From Murimonas intestini (GTDB lineage: Bacteria; Bacillota; Clostridia; Lachnospirales; Lachnospiraceae), in the NCBI GenBank assembly GCA_003148945.1, contig QGGY01000006.1:186001-250000 (forward strand): a DNA stretch of 64,000 nt. Direction: 5' to 3'. Shown piece by piece: positions 25,304 to 33,831 of the stretch (its first letter is position 1; each line of letters starts with the position of its first letter). The notes beneath the pieces were generated by a model. The model searched no databases and was not told where the DNA came from. It was given only the letters and a program-made list of their open reading frames with translations. The position numbers and the translations under genes are program-made.

Positions 25304-25957
25304 TTGAAAAGAAACTTTCTGTTTTTAATATTACTGCTGGCTTCCGGCTTGTTACTATATGGATGCGTGGAGAAGCACGAAAAGCTGCATCATGTTGAAT
25401 CAGTAAAGGATGTATTTTTCCACGATGACGGTATTTATTATCAAAATAACTATTGGGGAACAATAACTGATGATTCAATGCTCAGCAAAGAAGAATTTCT
25501 GAAAAATCTTGGCCTTGAGGAAGGACAGTTTGAAAAACAGCAAACAGTATATTCCGTGTCAAAAGAGCCCTACTGCTACATTGAAGAATTGGAGTGCGAT
25601 GCACACCTTTGCTGCATATTTTCGCCATTGAACCATGAAGATGAGACAGAATATCTGGCCAGCGTAGGATATTTGGTAGATGTAAACTCCCAAAATTATA
25701 AGGAAATTGGAGAAGGGCTAAATAAAATTCTAGATTCCCTGCCAATAGACACTATGGTTTACAGGAGCCAGGAAATAGAAAAGGATGGTTATAGCTTCAA
25801 CAAGGTATATTCACCTGGTAAAAAATATTTATTATTAAGTCTGGCGCTCTTTCAAAATCAGGATGGCCAGTCATTTGAAATCAGAAGCTATTACAAAAAT
25901 AAAGAAAGCCAGACAGTTACGTTATACTTAGAGGCTGCTAATAAAATCGTAAAATAA
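25304..25957 (+). CDS. lipoprotein of unknown function
   Basis: 217 residues from a TTG at 25304 with GGGAGG 6 nt upstream; an earlier in-frame TTG at 25280 has no site and would put charged residues before the signal. Signal with K-R-N start, hydrophobic core and the lipobox-like L-L-Y-G-C (Cys21). The mature part is acidic with pairs of Cys around residues 95-105 (C-Y-I-E-E-L-E-C-D-A-H-L-C-C). No family recognised. Follows the secreted protein gene by 33 bp and ends before the terminator at 25988, so the two form a small exported-protein unit. Confidence 0.7.
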   Translation: MKRNFLFLILLLASGLLLYGCVEKHEKLHHVESVKDVFFHDDGIYYQNNYWGTITDDSMLSKEEFLKNLGLEEGQFEKQQTVYSVSKEPYCYIEELECDAHLCCIFSPLNHEDETEYLASVGYLVDVNSQNYKEIGEGLNKILDSLPIDTMVYRSQEIEKDGYSFNKVYSPGKKYLLLSLALFQNQDGQSFEIRSYYKNKESQTVTLYLEAANKIVK

Positions 25958-25987
25958 TTTGTAAAATAATTCAGGCTATCTGCGATT

Positions 25988-26018
25988 AAAGGGAAGTGCC
26001 GCAATGGCACTTCCCTTT
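25988..26018. terminator. bidirectional hairpin terminator
   Basis: AAAGGGAAGTGCC (25988-26000) pairs perfectly with GGCACTTCCCTTT (26006-26018), 5-nt loop. The T-runs are short (TTT), but a 13-bp perfect stem between convergent genes supports termination of both the lipoprotein unit and the clpB unit. Confidence 0.75.
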
Positions 26019-26023
26019 AACAA

Positions 26024-26197
26024 CTAAATAAATTGATTGCTGTTAGCATCGTACTCGTAGTCGATTCCCTTCAGAGCCTCCACGATCTGCCTTCCGTCCA
26101 CGGACAGGCTGCGGCACATCTCATCCAGGCTGGGATAATAATCTCTCAGCTGGGTATTGACATAACTCAGCAATATCACCGGGTCTTTTGGTATCAT
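26024..26197 (-). CDS. DUF4250 domain-containing protein (57 aa)
   Basis: A 57-residue gene starting [15 protein letters not shown] and ending [13 protein letters not shown], which matches the DUF4250 pattern known from Clostridia and other gut anaerobes. Cytoplasmic, probably a small helical fold resembling a winged helix; function unknown. Its ATG overlaps the clpB stop by 4 nt (ATGA), so it is translationally coupled to the chaperone, and it has no good ribosome binding site of its own. Ends just before the shared terminator at 25988-26018. Confidence 0.88.
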   Translation of the reverse strand: MIPKDPVILLSYVNTQLRDYYPSLDEMCRSLSVDGRQIVEALKGIDYEYDANSNQFI

Positions 26198-28782
26198 TTC
26201 TCTTTTCTCACCGCCGTTAATTTTCCATCAGTTACTTTAAGAAGTATCGTATCACCGGCTCCGATCTCTCCGGAAAGGATCAGCCTCGCTGCAAGAGTCT
26301 CCACATTCTTCTGCAGGAACCTCTTCAGAGGTCTTGCTCCGTATACCGGATCGTAGCCGCCTTCTATGATATAATCTTTTGCTTCATCTGTCAACTCCAG
26401 ACTGATCTCCTGATCTTCCAGCCTCCTGTTTAAGTCAGCCATCATCAGGTCCACAATGTGGCCGATATTGTCCTTTGTCAGCGGTTTGAACATAATGATC
26501 TCATCAAGACGGTTCAGGAATTCCGGTCTGAAATGAGCCCGCAGGTCATTCATGACCATCTCTTCATTTTCCTCCCTGACACTGCCGTCCTCCTGGATGC
26601 CCTCCAGCAGGTAGGCTGATCCGATATTTGAGGTCATAATGAGAATTGTATTTTTAAAGTCTACTGTTCTCCCCTGGGAATCCGTGATACGCCCGTCATC
26701 CAGTACCTGGAGCAGCACATTAAATACATCAGGATGTGCTTTCTCTATTTCATCAAAAAGCACTACTGAATACGGTTTTCTTCTGACAGCCTCCGTAAGC
26801 TGTCCGCCCTCCTCATAACCTACATATCCGGGAGGCGCTCCGATCAGCCTGGACACAGAATATTTCTCCATATACTCACTCATATCAATGCGGACCATAT
26901 TCTGTTCATCATCAAACAGGCATTCCGCCAGGGCTTTAGCCAGCTCCGTCTTGCCCACGCCTGTGGGGCCCAGGAATAAGAACGAACCGATCGGCTTTGT
27001 AGGATCCTTAATACCTGCTTTTGAGCGGAGGATGGCATCTGTTACTCTTGATACACCATCATCCTGGCCTATGACACGTTTGTGCAGCTCATCATCCAGC
27101 CCCAGGATTTTAGTCCTCTCCCCTTCTGTCAGCTTGGAGACAGGAATTCCCGTCCATCTGGAAATAATACGGGCAATCTCTTCATCTGTGACATTCTCAT
27201 GCACCAGAGAAAGATCCTGGCTTTTAACCTTCTCTTCTTCTATTGACAGCTCCTGCTGAAGCTTTGGCAGTTCACCATACTGAAGCTCCGCCGCCCTGTT
27301 CAGGTCGTAATTTCTCTGGGCCATCTCTATTTCTTTATTCATGGCCTCGATCTGTTCACGCAGCTTGGAGAGTCTGTCCACTGAATGCTTCTCATTGTCC
27401 CACTGAGTCTTTTTACTGTTAAATTCATCCCTCTGCTCTGCCAGCTCCCTCTGAAGGACACTCAGCCTGTCCTGGCTGAGCTTATCCGTCTCTTTCTTAA
27501 GGGCAGCCTCCTCGATCTCCATCTGCATGATCTTTCTCTGAAGCTCATCCAGCTCCGCAGGCATAGAATCCAGCTCTGTCTTAATCAGGGCGCAGGCCTC
27601 ATCTACCAGGTCGATAGCCTTATCAGGCAGGAAACGGTCTGAGATATAGCGGTGGGATAAAGTGGCTGCAGCCACAAGTGCGCCGTCAGTTATCTTAACG
27701 CCATGGTATACCTCATACCTCTCCTTTAATCCTCTCAGGATGGAAATAGTATCTTCCACGCTTGGTTCATCAACCATCACAGGCTGGAACCTTCTCTCAA
27801 GCGCTGCATCCTTCTCAATATACTGCCGGTATTCATCCAGGGTGGTAGCCCCGATACAGTGCAGTTCACCGCGGGCCAGCATGGGTTTAAGCATATTTCC
27901 CGCATCCATGGCGCCGTCTGTCTTGCCCGCTCCCACGATCAGGTGAAGCTCATCTATAAAAAGAATGATCTCACCGTCACTCTTTCTGACTTCTTCCAGA
28001 ACAGCTTTAAGACGTTCCTCAAACTCGCCTCTGTACTTGGCTCCTGCCACCAGCGCACCCATATCAAGTGAAAATATCTTCTTATTTTTCAGTCCCTCCG
28101 GCACATCTCCCCGGACTATACGCTGGGCCAGGCCTTCCACCACGGCTGTTTTGCCCACGCCGGGCTCACCGATAAGGACCGGATTGTTCTTCGTCTTTCT
28201 GGAGAGGATACGTACCACATTCCTTATTTCTGAGTCACGCCCGATAACGGGGTCAAGCTTCTGGTCCCTGGCTTTTTCTACCAGATCCTGTCCATATTTG
28301 TTCAGGGTGTCATATGTGGCTTCCGGATTGTCAGTTGTGACTCTCTGGTTGCCTCTAACTGTTGACAGCGCCTGCAGGAACCTGTCTCTCGTGATCCCAT
28401 ATTCCCTGAATATCTCCTTAATTGCAGGATTCGGATATTTTATCATTGCCAGGAATAAATGCTCCACAGAGACGTATTCATCTCCCATAGCCTTGGCCTC
28501 ATCCTCGGCGCTGACCAGGACTTTATTCAGATGCTGGCCGATATAAGGCTGACCGCCTGAGACTTTAGTCCTTTTGGCAAGAGCATTTTCAACGTTTCTG
28601 GCAAAATGCTCTTTATCTATCTCCATCTTTTCAATTAATTTTAAGATCAGGCTGTCTTCCTGATTTAAAAGGCTGTACAGCAGATGTTCCTGCTCCACCT
28701 CCTGATTGCCGTATTCATAAGCGATCTTCTCCAGATCGTTCACTGCCTGCAGTGATTTTTGCGTAAATTTATTAATATTCAT
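26194..28782 (-). CDS. clpB: ATP-dependent chaperone ClpB (Hsp100 disaggregase)
   Basis: 862 residues from the ATG at 28782, preceded by GGAGGAGG; longer upstream reading is rejected. Order: Clp N-domain (about 1-145), AAA-1 with Walker A G-E-P-G-V-G-K-T at 205-212, the coiled-coil middle domain (about 400-520) that separates ClpB from ClpA/ClpC, AAA-2 with Walker A G-P-T-G-V-G-K-T at about 605, and the C-terminal small domain. The hexamer pulls polypeptides out of aggregates with DnaK. No ClpP-binding loop is expected. The promoter at 28840-28867 shows no CIRCE or CtsR box that I can recognise. DUF4250 gene coupled downstream. Confidence 0.97.
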   Translation of the reverse strand: MNINKFTQKSLQAVNDLEKIAYEYGNQEVEQEHLLYSLLNQEDSLILKLIEKMEIDKEHFARNVENALAKRTKVSGGQPYIGQHLNKVLVSAEDEAKAMGDEYVSVEHLFLAMIKYPNPAIKEIFREYGITRDRFLQALSTVRGNQRVTTDNPEATYDTLNKYGQDLVEKARDQKLDPVIGRDSEIRNVVRILSRKTKNNPVLIGEPGVGKTAVVEGLAQRIVRGDVPEGLKNKKIFSLDMGALVAGAKYRGEFEERLKAVLEEVRKSDGEIILFIDELHLIVGAGKTDGAMDAGNMLKPMLARGELHCIGATTLDEYRQYIEKDAALERRFQPVMVDEPSVEDTISILRGLKERYEVYHGVKITDGALVAAATLSHRYISDRFLPDKAIDLVDEACALIKTELDSMPAELDELQRKIMQMEIEEAALKKETDKLSQDRLSVLQRELAEQRDEFNSKKTQWDNEKHSVDRLSKLREQIEAMNKEIEMAQRNYDLNRAAELQYGELPKLQQELSIEEEKVKSQDLSLVHENVTDEEIARIISRWTGIPVSKLTEGERTKILGLDDELHKRVIGQDDGVSRVTDAILRSKAGIKDPTKPIGSFLFLGPTGVGKTELAKALAECLFDDEQNMVRIDMSEYMEKYSVSRLIGAPPGYVGYEEGGQLTEAVRRKPYSVVLFDEIEKAHPDVFNVLLQVLDDGRITDSQGRTVDFKNTILIMTSNIGSAYLLEGIQEDGSVREENEEMVMNDLRAHFRPEFLNRLDEIIMFKPLTKDNIGHIVDLMMADLNRRLEDQEISLELTDEAKDYIIEGGYDPVYGARPLKRFLQKNVETLAARLILSGEIGAGDTILLKVTDGKLTAVRKEK

Positions 28783-28839
28783 AATAGAACCTCCTCCGTC
28801 CGTTAATGAACACACAGGTTTGTTGTTTGTTCTATAACT

Positions 28840-28867
28840 ACTATAACATACTTTTTTTAAATTGCAA
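28840..28867 (-). promoter_or_regulatory. putative promoter of clpB
   Basis: On the minus strand, TTGCAA (28862-28867), 16-bp spacer, TATAGT (28840-28845) with an extended -10 TG one base before it. About 58 bp upstream of the clpB ATG and just past the end of the acyltransferase gene. No CIRCE inverted repeat seen. Confidence 0.55.
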
Positions 28868-28875
28868 GCACTTTT

Positions 28876-29592
28876 TTAAAGAGCAGCACACATTCTATTA
28901 TAAACTTCATTTTTCAGCCGTTCACTCTCAGCTTTTTTCTTCGCACTTTTATCCGGCATTACCGGCTCCAGGATCTTCAATGTCACATATGGCTTTCTCC
29001 TGTAGAGCCTGGCTATCCTGCCCGGCATTCTGAACGAGACAACCATAGGCAGCACAGGTACATCACAGTCATATGCCAGCACAAATGCGCCTCTGTGGAA
29101 ACCTCTCAGCTCCCGGCAGTATGGATGCAGCACTGTCTCCGGGTAAAGATGGACTATGCCGCCTTTTTTTAAATATCCTTCGAGCTGTTCCATGGTTTTC
29201 TTAAATCCTTTTTTAGACTCCAGTATAGGCACCGCCCCCAGCAGCCTTATGATATGGCGTATGACAGGTATCTGGAAATTGGACTGGAGAGTTGGAAAAC
29301 AGACATGCCTCTCTCTCAGTGCACTTGCCAGAAATACACAGTCCAGCATATGCACATGATTGCAGACAGTCACCATACCGCCTTTCACCTTCCTGAAGTT
29401 TTCTCTGCCCTCGATCTTAAGTCCCCACACTGCCCGGCCCAGAATCGTGACGATCAAAAAGATCACTGTCTTTAATATTCCTCCTGCCGCCTTAAATAAC
29501 AGGCTGCCCGGAAAAAATTTATATTTTTCACTGATCCTGAAAGGAATCGGCGTCCACATTTTTACGATATGCTCTTCCTCAATATCCCGCAT
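28876..29592 (-). CDS. 1-acyl-sn-glycerol-3-phosphate acyltransferase (PlsC family)
   Basis: 238 residues from the ATG at 29592 (GGGAG 6-7 nt upstream), overlapping the end of the glycosyltransferase gene by 14 nt. Motif N-H-V-H-M-L-D is the H-x4-D catalytic signature; L-Y-P-E-T-V is the family's later glycerol-phosphate-binding motif. A hydrophobic stretch near 35-52 suits membrane association. Transfers an acyl group to lysophosphatidic acid or a related acceptor. Tight linkage to a GT4 glycosyltransferase suggests a glycolipid or lipid-modification role rather than the housekeeping PlsC step. Confidence 0.88.
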   Translation of the reverse strand: MRDIEEEHIVKMWTPIPFRISEKYKFFPGSLLFKAAGGILKTVIFLIVTILGRAVWGLKIEGRENFRKVKGGMVTVCNHVHMLDCVFLASALRERHVCFPTLQSNFQIPVIRHIIRLLGAVPILESKKGFKKTMEQLEGYLKKGGIVHLYPETVLHPYCRELRGFHRGAFVLAYDCDVPVLPMVVSFRMPGRIARLYRRKPYVTLKILEPVMPDKSAKKKAESERLKNEVYNRMCAAL

Positions 29593-30748
29593 AATCCACT
29601 CCCGCTTCCTGAGACTGCCACTGTTCATCTTCCATGAGAGCCTCCGTGAACATCTCCTCCATCTTTTTCACACACGATTTCAGATTATATTTCATAGCAT
29701 GCTCACTGTATACCTTTTCCATCCGCCTGCGCTCTTCATCCTGCTCTATCCAGTAATCTATCTTTTCCGCCAGGTCACGGCTGTTTCCGGCTTCAAACAG
29801 GCTTCTCTCATCAAGTGCAAACTGGGGTGTCGCTGATTTCTCACTGTCCGCGATAACCGGGACAAGGCCCCTGGCTATGGCCTCAAGACATGAAATGGCC
29901 TCGATCTCAGCATCAGCCGCGTGCACATAGAGATCTGACCATGCAAGGACATCCAGAAGCCCCTCATGGCTGTAGAACTTCAGGATAGGAGGATTCGGGA
30001 GTTTCTTTCCAAGACGTTCATATTTATGATGGTTCAGACCCTGTCCGGCCAGGACCACCCGGATCCTGTCAGAGAAACGCGAGAGCCTCACTGCCTCCAG
30101 CAGCACATCCTGGCGCTTTTCATTTGAATATCTGCCAACCATGACGATGACAAACCTGCCCTGCAGCTCTGCCGGCTTTTCCTTTTTCTCATATACAAAA
30201 TCCGGGTCCACTCCGTTAGAAATAACATGAAGCTTTGCCTCATATCCGTTTTTCTTCAGCTCTCCCGCTATAAACTCACTGGGACAGTGGATATGTGTAA
30301 ATTCACGATAGAAATGACTGTAAAAAAACTGATAAAGCTTCTTATTGACCCCTGGTGATGTCCCCATTCCCAGAGTGTATGTGATATTCTCCGGCTGCAG
30401 ATGGAATGCCGCCGTGTGCACCACTCCCAGCTCTTTTGCTATTGCAAGGCCGCGGCTTGCCAGCTGGAAGGGCAGGATAAAGTGCACCAGCTCTGCCCAG
30501 CCTATGGCCTCTCTCAGGATATTCTCATCAGGCTTTGCAAATGTCATCCCCTGCTTTGTCACTATGTGGTGTACAATTGGCGTAAGATAATATTCTTTTA
30601 CTACATATTTATCTTTCCTGCTCTCTCCCGTGCTTACCACACGCACCTCATGGCCCAGCTCCTTCAGCCCTTCATACAGCCTCTGGGATGTCATTGTCGT
30701 CCCGTTATTTCCATTGTCAAACTGATCTACAATCAATAATATTTTCAT
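29579..30748 (-). CDS. GT4 family glycosyltransferase (probable glycolipid synthesis)
   Basis: 389 residues from the ATG at 30748 with GGGAG 6 nt upstream. GT-B fold: M-K-I-L-L-I-V-D-Q-F at the start, N-N-G-T-T-M-T-S glycine/threonine region for the acceptor site, then V-G-R-Y-S-N-E-K-R-Q-D-V opening the donor domain near 215, and an E-x7-E motif in E-I-E-A-I-S-C-L-E at about 300. The length and motifs resemble 1,2-diacylglycerol glucosyltransferases, and the overlapping acyltransferase gene supports a membrane-lipid substrate. Retaining transfer from a nucleotide sugar is expected. Substrate not proven. Confidence 0.82.
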   Translation of the reverse strand: MKILLIVDQFDNGNNGTTMTSQRLYEGLKELGHEVRVVSTGESRKDKYVVKEYYLTPIVHHIVTKQGMTFAKPDENILREAIGWAELVHFILPFQLASRGLAIAKELGVVHTAAFHLQPENITYTLGMGTSPGVNKKLYQFFYSHFYREFTHIHCPSEFIAGELKKNGYEAKLHVISNGVDPDFVYEKKEKPAELQGRFVIVMVGRYSNEKRQDVLLEAVRLSRFSDRIRVVLAGQGLNHHKYERLGKKLPNPPILKFYSHEGLLDVLAWSDLYVHAADAEIEAISCLEAIARGLVPVIADSEKSATPQFALDERSLFEAGNSRDLAEKIDYWIEQDEERRRMEKVYSEHAMKYNLKSCVKKMEEMFTEALMEDEQWQSQEAGVDYAGY

Positions 30749-30826
30749 CTCATTCTCCCGCCTTCTTATTTCTAACCCGGCACACACGCTCCGGCATTTC
30801 TGCATGCGCCGTCTGCTTCTTCCGTC

Positions 30827-31804
30827 TCAGCCGAGACGCAGCCCTGCATTTTCCCTGGCTGCTTCCAGAAGCTCCATCACCATGACAGAGTGCTCCAGAA
30901 GTTTATAACATTCCTCCAAATCCTTCCTGGCGTACATATCAGCAAAAGCTTCCCACTCAAAGCACATGCGGCTGGCCGCCTCCGGACATGCAAATGTCAA
31001 TTCTCCCTGATCTGTGACTGACCTGGCCAGGGTACACAAACTGACACTTCCGTCCACCTGCACATAGCCTTTCGTCCCCTGTATCACCCCGAAGCAGGGG
31101 CTGTAGGAATCCTTTGCCGCAGTGCACGACGCCACCATTCCCGGATATTCCAGAATGAGTGTACCGGACGTGTCCACCCCATTATACCCGCTGTTATAAT
31201 GGTAGCTGATCTTCTCCGGCCTTCCAAACAGCGCTGTCACAAAATGCAGATTATAGACATTTATGTCATACAGTGCTCCTCCGTACAGCTTCGGGTCAAA
31301 AACCGGCTGCACCACACCCGCCAGATAATTGTCATATCTGGTTGAATACTGCGAAAAATTACATTGTACCATTTTTATATCCCCGATATTTGATATCTGC
31401 TCTTTAATAAAAGCAAATGTGGGATAATGAAGAGTGGTGATCGCCTCAAACAGGAATACCCCCTTCTCCTTTGCAATACCTGCCAGCTGTGCCATTTCAG
31501 CGGCACTTGTAGTCATGGGCTTTTCCAGTATAACATTCTTCCCATGCTCCAGCGCTTTTTTAGCATACTCATAGTGCATGCTGTTTATTATCCCTATATA
31601 GATGATGTCCAGGCTGTCAAGCTTTAAAAATTCCTCATAATCAGTACATACAAGCGGGATGCCATGTTTTTCTGCCAGCTCTTTACCCTTACTGCGGCTG
31701 CCTTCTCTCACACAGACGGCCGCTGCCTGCACACCGGCAGCGCCGTCTATTGCCCTCAGGCATTCCTTCACTATTTTTCCTGAACCGACTATTCCTGCCT
31801 TCAT
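30827..31804 (-). CDS. Gfo/Idh/MocA family oxidoreductase
   Basis: 325 residues from the ATG at 31804 (GGGAGG at 9 nt). N-terminal G-I-V-G-S-G-K-I-V dinucleotide loop, L-E-K-P-M-T at about 93-98, and L-Y-D-I-N-V-Y-N-L in place of the usual D-x3-H, the form typical of the dihydrodiol-dehydrogenase-like branch. Cytoplasmic NAD(P)-dependent reaction on a sugar-like substrate. Lies 78 nt upstream of the glycosyltransferase gene in the same direction; whether it belongs functionally to that pair is unclear. Confidence 0.85.
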   Translation of the reverse strand: MKAGIVGSGKIVKECLRAIDGAAGVQAAAVCVREGSRSKGKELAEKHGIPLVCTDYEEFLKLDSLDIIYIGIINSMHYEYAKKALEHGKNVILEKPMTTSAAEMAQLAGIAKEKGVFLFEAITTLHYPTFAFIKEQISNIGDIKMVQCNFSQYSTRYDNYLAGVVQPVFDPKLYGGALYDINVYNLHFVTALFGRPEKISYHYNSGYNGVDTSGTLILEYPGMVASCTAAKDSYSPCFGVIQGTKGYVQVDGSVSLCTLARSVTDQGELTFACPEAASRMCFEWEAFADMYARKDLEECYKLLEHSVMVMELLEAARENAGLRLG

Positions 31805-31864
31805 CTGCTTATACCTCCCAGGTTTATACATTATTTCCGCGTGCCGGGCTTATCCGGCTTCTGC

Positions 31865-33349
31865 TTAATTCTGTAAGTATATCACATCTGACGCTGTTTT
31901 TTCCACAAAAGCTTTATCATGCTCCACAAAAATCATTGCCGGATGATATTTAAGGATCAGATTTTCCAGCTGTATCCTTGAAAAAATATCAATATAATTG
32001 AGGGGTTCATCCCAAATATAGAGATGTGCCTGCTGGCACAGGCTTCTTGCCAGCATCACTTTTTTCTTCTGGCCCTGGCTGTAGTCCTCCATCCGCTTCT
32101 CAAACTGAACTCTTGAGAAATCCAGTTTCCGAAGAAGCGCCCGAAACAGAGTGCCGTCAATCCCGTTCTGTTCGGCAAAGTCCTCCAGACGCCCTTTCAG
32201 GCCGCTGACATCCTGAGGGACATAAGAAATGATCAGGCCGCTCCCCACCCTCAGTTCTCCGCCTGTCTCTATATCTTCACCCATGATTTTCTTCAGCAGA
32301 GTTGACTTCCCGCATCCGTTTTTTCCAGCGAGCGCGATCCTCTCCCCCCTGCGCAGGGCAAAGTTCACATGAGAACAGACTGTCTTTCCATCATATGACA
32401 GGGAAAGGTCTTTTGCCTCAATAAGTACTTCTTTATGGTATACGAGAGGAAATAATTTGATTTCTTCCTCTTCTTCTATATTTTTAAGCAGTTTTTTCTT
32501 TTCTTCGGCAGCTCCGCTAATCCTTCCCTCCACGGCTTTTGCCCGCTTCATCATTTTAGCGGATTTATGTCCGATAAACCCTCTGTCCGGTTTAGGGCCC
32601 AACCCGTCCCCTCCAAATTTTGTTTTCTCTATTTTGTCTGACCAGCCCGCCGTCCTTGCAGCTGCCTCTGTCAGCCTGGCGATATCCTTCTGAAGCTTTC
32701 TGTTTTCAGCCATCTCAAATTCATCCTGGAGCTTCTTATTCTGCTGCCATGTATCGAAATTGCCCTGCTGTATCTCTATATTTGTCTTGTTCAGAGCAAG
32801 AATGTGATCCACACATCCATTCAGAAAATGTCTGTCATGGGAGACGAGCAGAAACCCTTTCTTCTTTTTCAGGTATTCCATGATTTTCTCTCTGGCTTCG
32901 CCATCCAGATGGTTTGTAGGTTCATCGATCAGAAGAAATTCATTTTCCCTGGAAAAGAGCAGCGCCAGCAGCACCTTCGTCCTCTCCCCATTGCTCAGTG
33001 TCTCAAAGGGCCTGTACAGGACCTCTGCATCCACATCCAGCAGATCCAGTTCCCGGCAGAGCATCCACAATTCATAATCCGGATGGATCCCCTCTATCAC
33101 ATCCAGAGTATTCCTGGATATATCCCCTGTATCAAAAGGGAAATACTCAAATACTGTGGGTGACTTGATGCTGCCCTCATATTCCAGTTTTCCCATGAGC
33201 AGCTTCAAAAATGTTGTCTTGCCTTTTCCGTTCCGCCCAATAAATCCCAGCCTCCAGCCGGTATCTATCCTGAAAGAGACATTTTCAAAGATATTGTCAT
33301 AGCTTCCTTCATAACAAAACGTTAAATTACTCACATTGATCTGTGCCAT
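31865..33349 (-). CDS. ABC-F family ribosomal protection protein (Lsa-type)
   Basis: 494 residues, the size of Lsa/Vga-type ABC-F proteins, and no membrane segments. Two ATPase domains: Walker A G-R-N-G-K-G-K-T near 38-45 and G-K-N-G-C-G-K-S near 345, with Walker B D-E-P-T-N-H-L-D and D-E-P-L-N-Y-I-D; a charged inter-domain linker (about 190-290) should reach the peptidyl-transferase centre. The start M-A-Q-I-N-V-S-N-L-T-F-C-Y-E-G-S matches Lsa-family proteins. These displace lincosamides, pleuromutilins and streptogramin A from the 50S subunit. Resistance itself is an inference. The long leader (33350-33805) looks like an antibiotic-responsive attenuator. Confidence 0.88.
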   Translation of the reverse strand: MAQINVSNLTFCYEGSYDNIFENVSFRIDTGWRLGFIGRNGKGKTTFLKLLMGKLEYEGSIKSPTVFEYFPFDTGDISRNTLDVIEGIHPDYELWMLCRELDLLDVDAEVLYRPFETLSNGERTKVLLALLFSRENEFLLIDEPTNHLDGEAREKIMEYLKKKKGFLLVSHDRHFLNGCVDHILALNKTNIEIQQGNFDTWQQNKKLQDEFEMAENRKLQKDIARLTEAAARTAGWSDKIEKTKFGGDGLGPKPDRGFIGHKSAKMMKRAKAVEGRISGAAEEKKKLLKNIEEEEEIKLFPLVYHKEVLIEAKDLSLSYDGKTVCSHVNFALRRGERIALAGKNGCGKSTLLKKIMGEDIETGGELRVGSGLIISYVPQDVSGLKGRLEDFAEQNGIDGTLFRALLRKLDFSRVQFEKRMEDYSQGQKKKVMLARSLCQQAHLYIWDEPLNYIDIFSRIQLENLILKYHPAMIFVEHDKAFVEKTASDVIYLQN

Positions 33350-33437
33350 ATAATTCTGCCTCCGTACATCCGCGGCAGTTTTCCTGCAAGCGCCAAAGCA
33401 TGTTTGAAAAATGCTCCAGGTACTGCCGCATTATAAA

Positions 33438-33464
33438 AAGCGCAGGAAATACCTTCCTGCGCTT
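33438..33464 (-). terminator. intrinsic terminator inside the ABC-F leader (candidate attenuator)
   Basis: AAGCGCAGGAA and TTCCTGCGCTT form a perfect 11-bp stem with a 5-nt loop, followed on the minus strand by TTTTTATAA. It is 89 nt upstream of the ABC-F start codon and about 310 nt downstream of the leader promoter, so it would stop transcription before the gene unless prevented. Confidence 0.85.
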
Positions 33465-33517
33465 CTTTGCACGGTCTGATGCATACACTGCACCTCATGC
33501 TTCTAAACAGATGAAAG

Positions 33518-33629
33518 TAGATTCCTGCAGGGCACAGCAGACAGGTACACCATTTGTATACCCGAGCCTTTATTATACGCTGGGCTGCTGCGCCCGTCCA
33601 TAATGTTATTCATTATCTGCAGAAATCTA
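33518..33629 (-). promoter_or_regulatory. long-range RNA helix overlapping the upstream ORF
   Basis: TAGATTTCTGCAG (33629-33617, within the upstream ORF) can pair with CTGCAGGAATCTA (33530-33518) over 13 bp with a single G-U pair. A ribosome stalled in the ORF would open this helix. The released strand contains GCAGGAA, which could compete for the 3' arm of the terminator. Confidence 0.55.
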
Positions 33630-33636
33630 TGCTCAT
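33613..33636 (-). CDS. short upstream ORF (7 aa) in the ABC-F leader
   Basis: ATG at 33636 with GGAG 8 nt upstream (33645-33648), then six sense codons and TAA, giving M-S-I-D-F-C-R. Its position after a promoter, ahead of an intrinsic terminator and overlapping a long-range helix is that of a leader peptide in ribosome-mediated attenuation, as known for vmlR and lmo0919 type ABC-F genes. A second candidate, M-F-L, is at 33694-33705. Confidence 0.5.
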   Translation of the reverse strand: MSIDFCR

Positions 33637-33776
33637 CTTTCCATCTCCAATCATTACGAAGGCAGAGCCTTCTGTCTGTTTTGAGACAATCACCTACAGG
33701 AACATACTGCATTCCCGTATGCAGTTCAGGCACGCCCCGCGTCCCTGCTGCCAGGATTTATCTCTAATTATCTACC

Positions 33777-33805
33777 AACATAACATGGCTGCCCGCATTT
33801 GTCAA
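33777..33805 (-). promoter_or_regulatory. putative promoter of the ABC-F gene
   Basis: On the minus strand, TTGACA (33800-33805), 17-bp spacer, TATGTT (33777-33782). It lies 27 nt after the leuD-type stop codon, and gives a leader of about 420 nt before the ABC-F ATG. Confidence 0.7.
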
Positions 33806-33831
33806 GACTGCCTGTCCGCTGTTTTCTTCCT

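Noticed and set aside
28783-28875. CIRCE or CtsR box upstream of clpB
   Set aside because: No TTAGCACTC/GAGTGCTAA pair and no GGTCAAA tandem; only an ordinary extended -10 promoter is visible.
33503-33733. 76-codon minus-strand frame in the ABC-F leader
   Set aside because: No suitable ribosome binding site and no protein-like pattern; the 7-codon ORF with a good site fits better.
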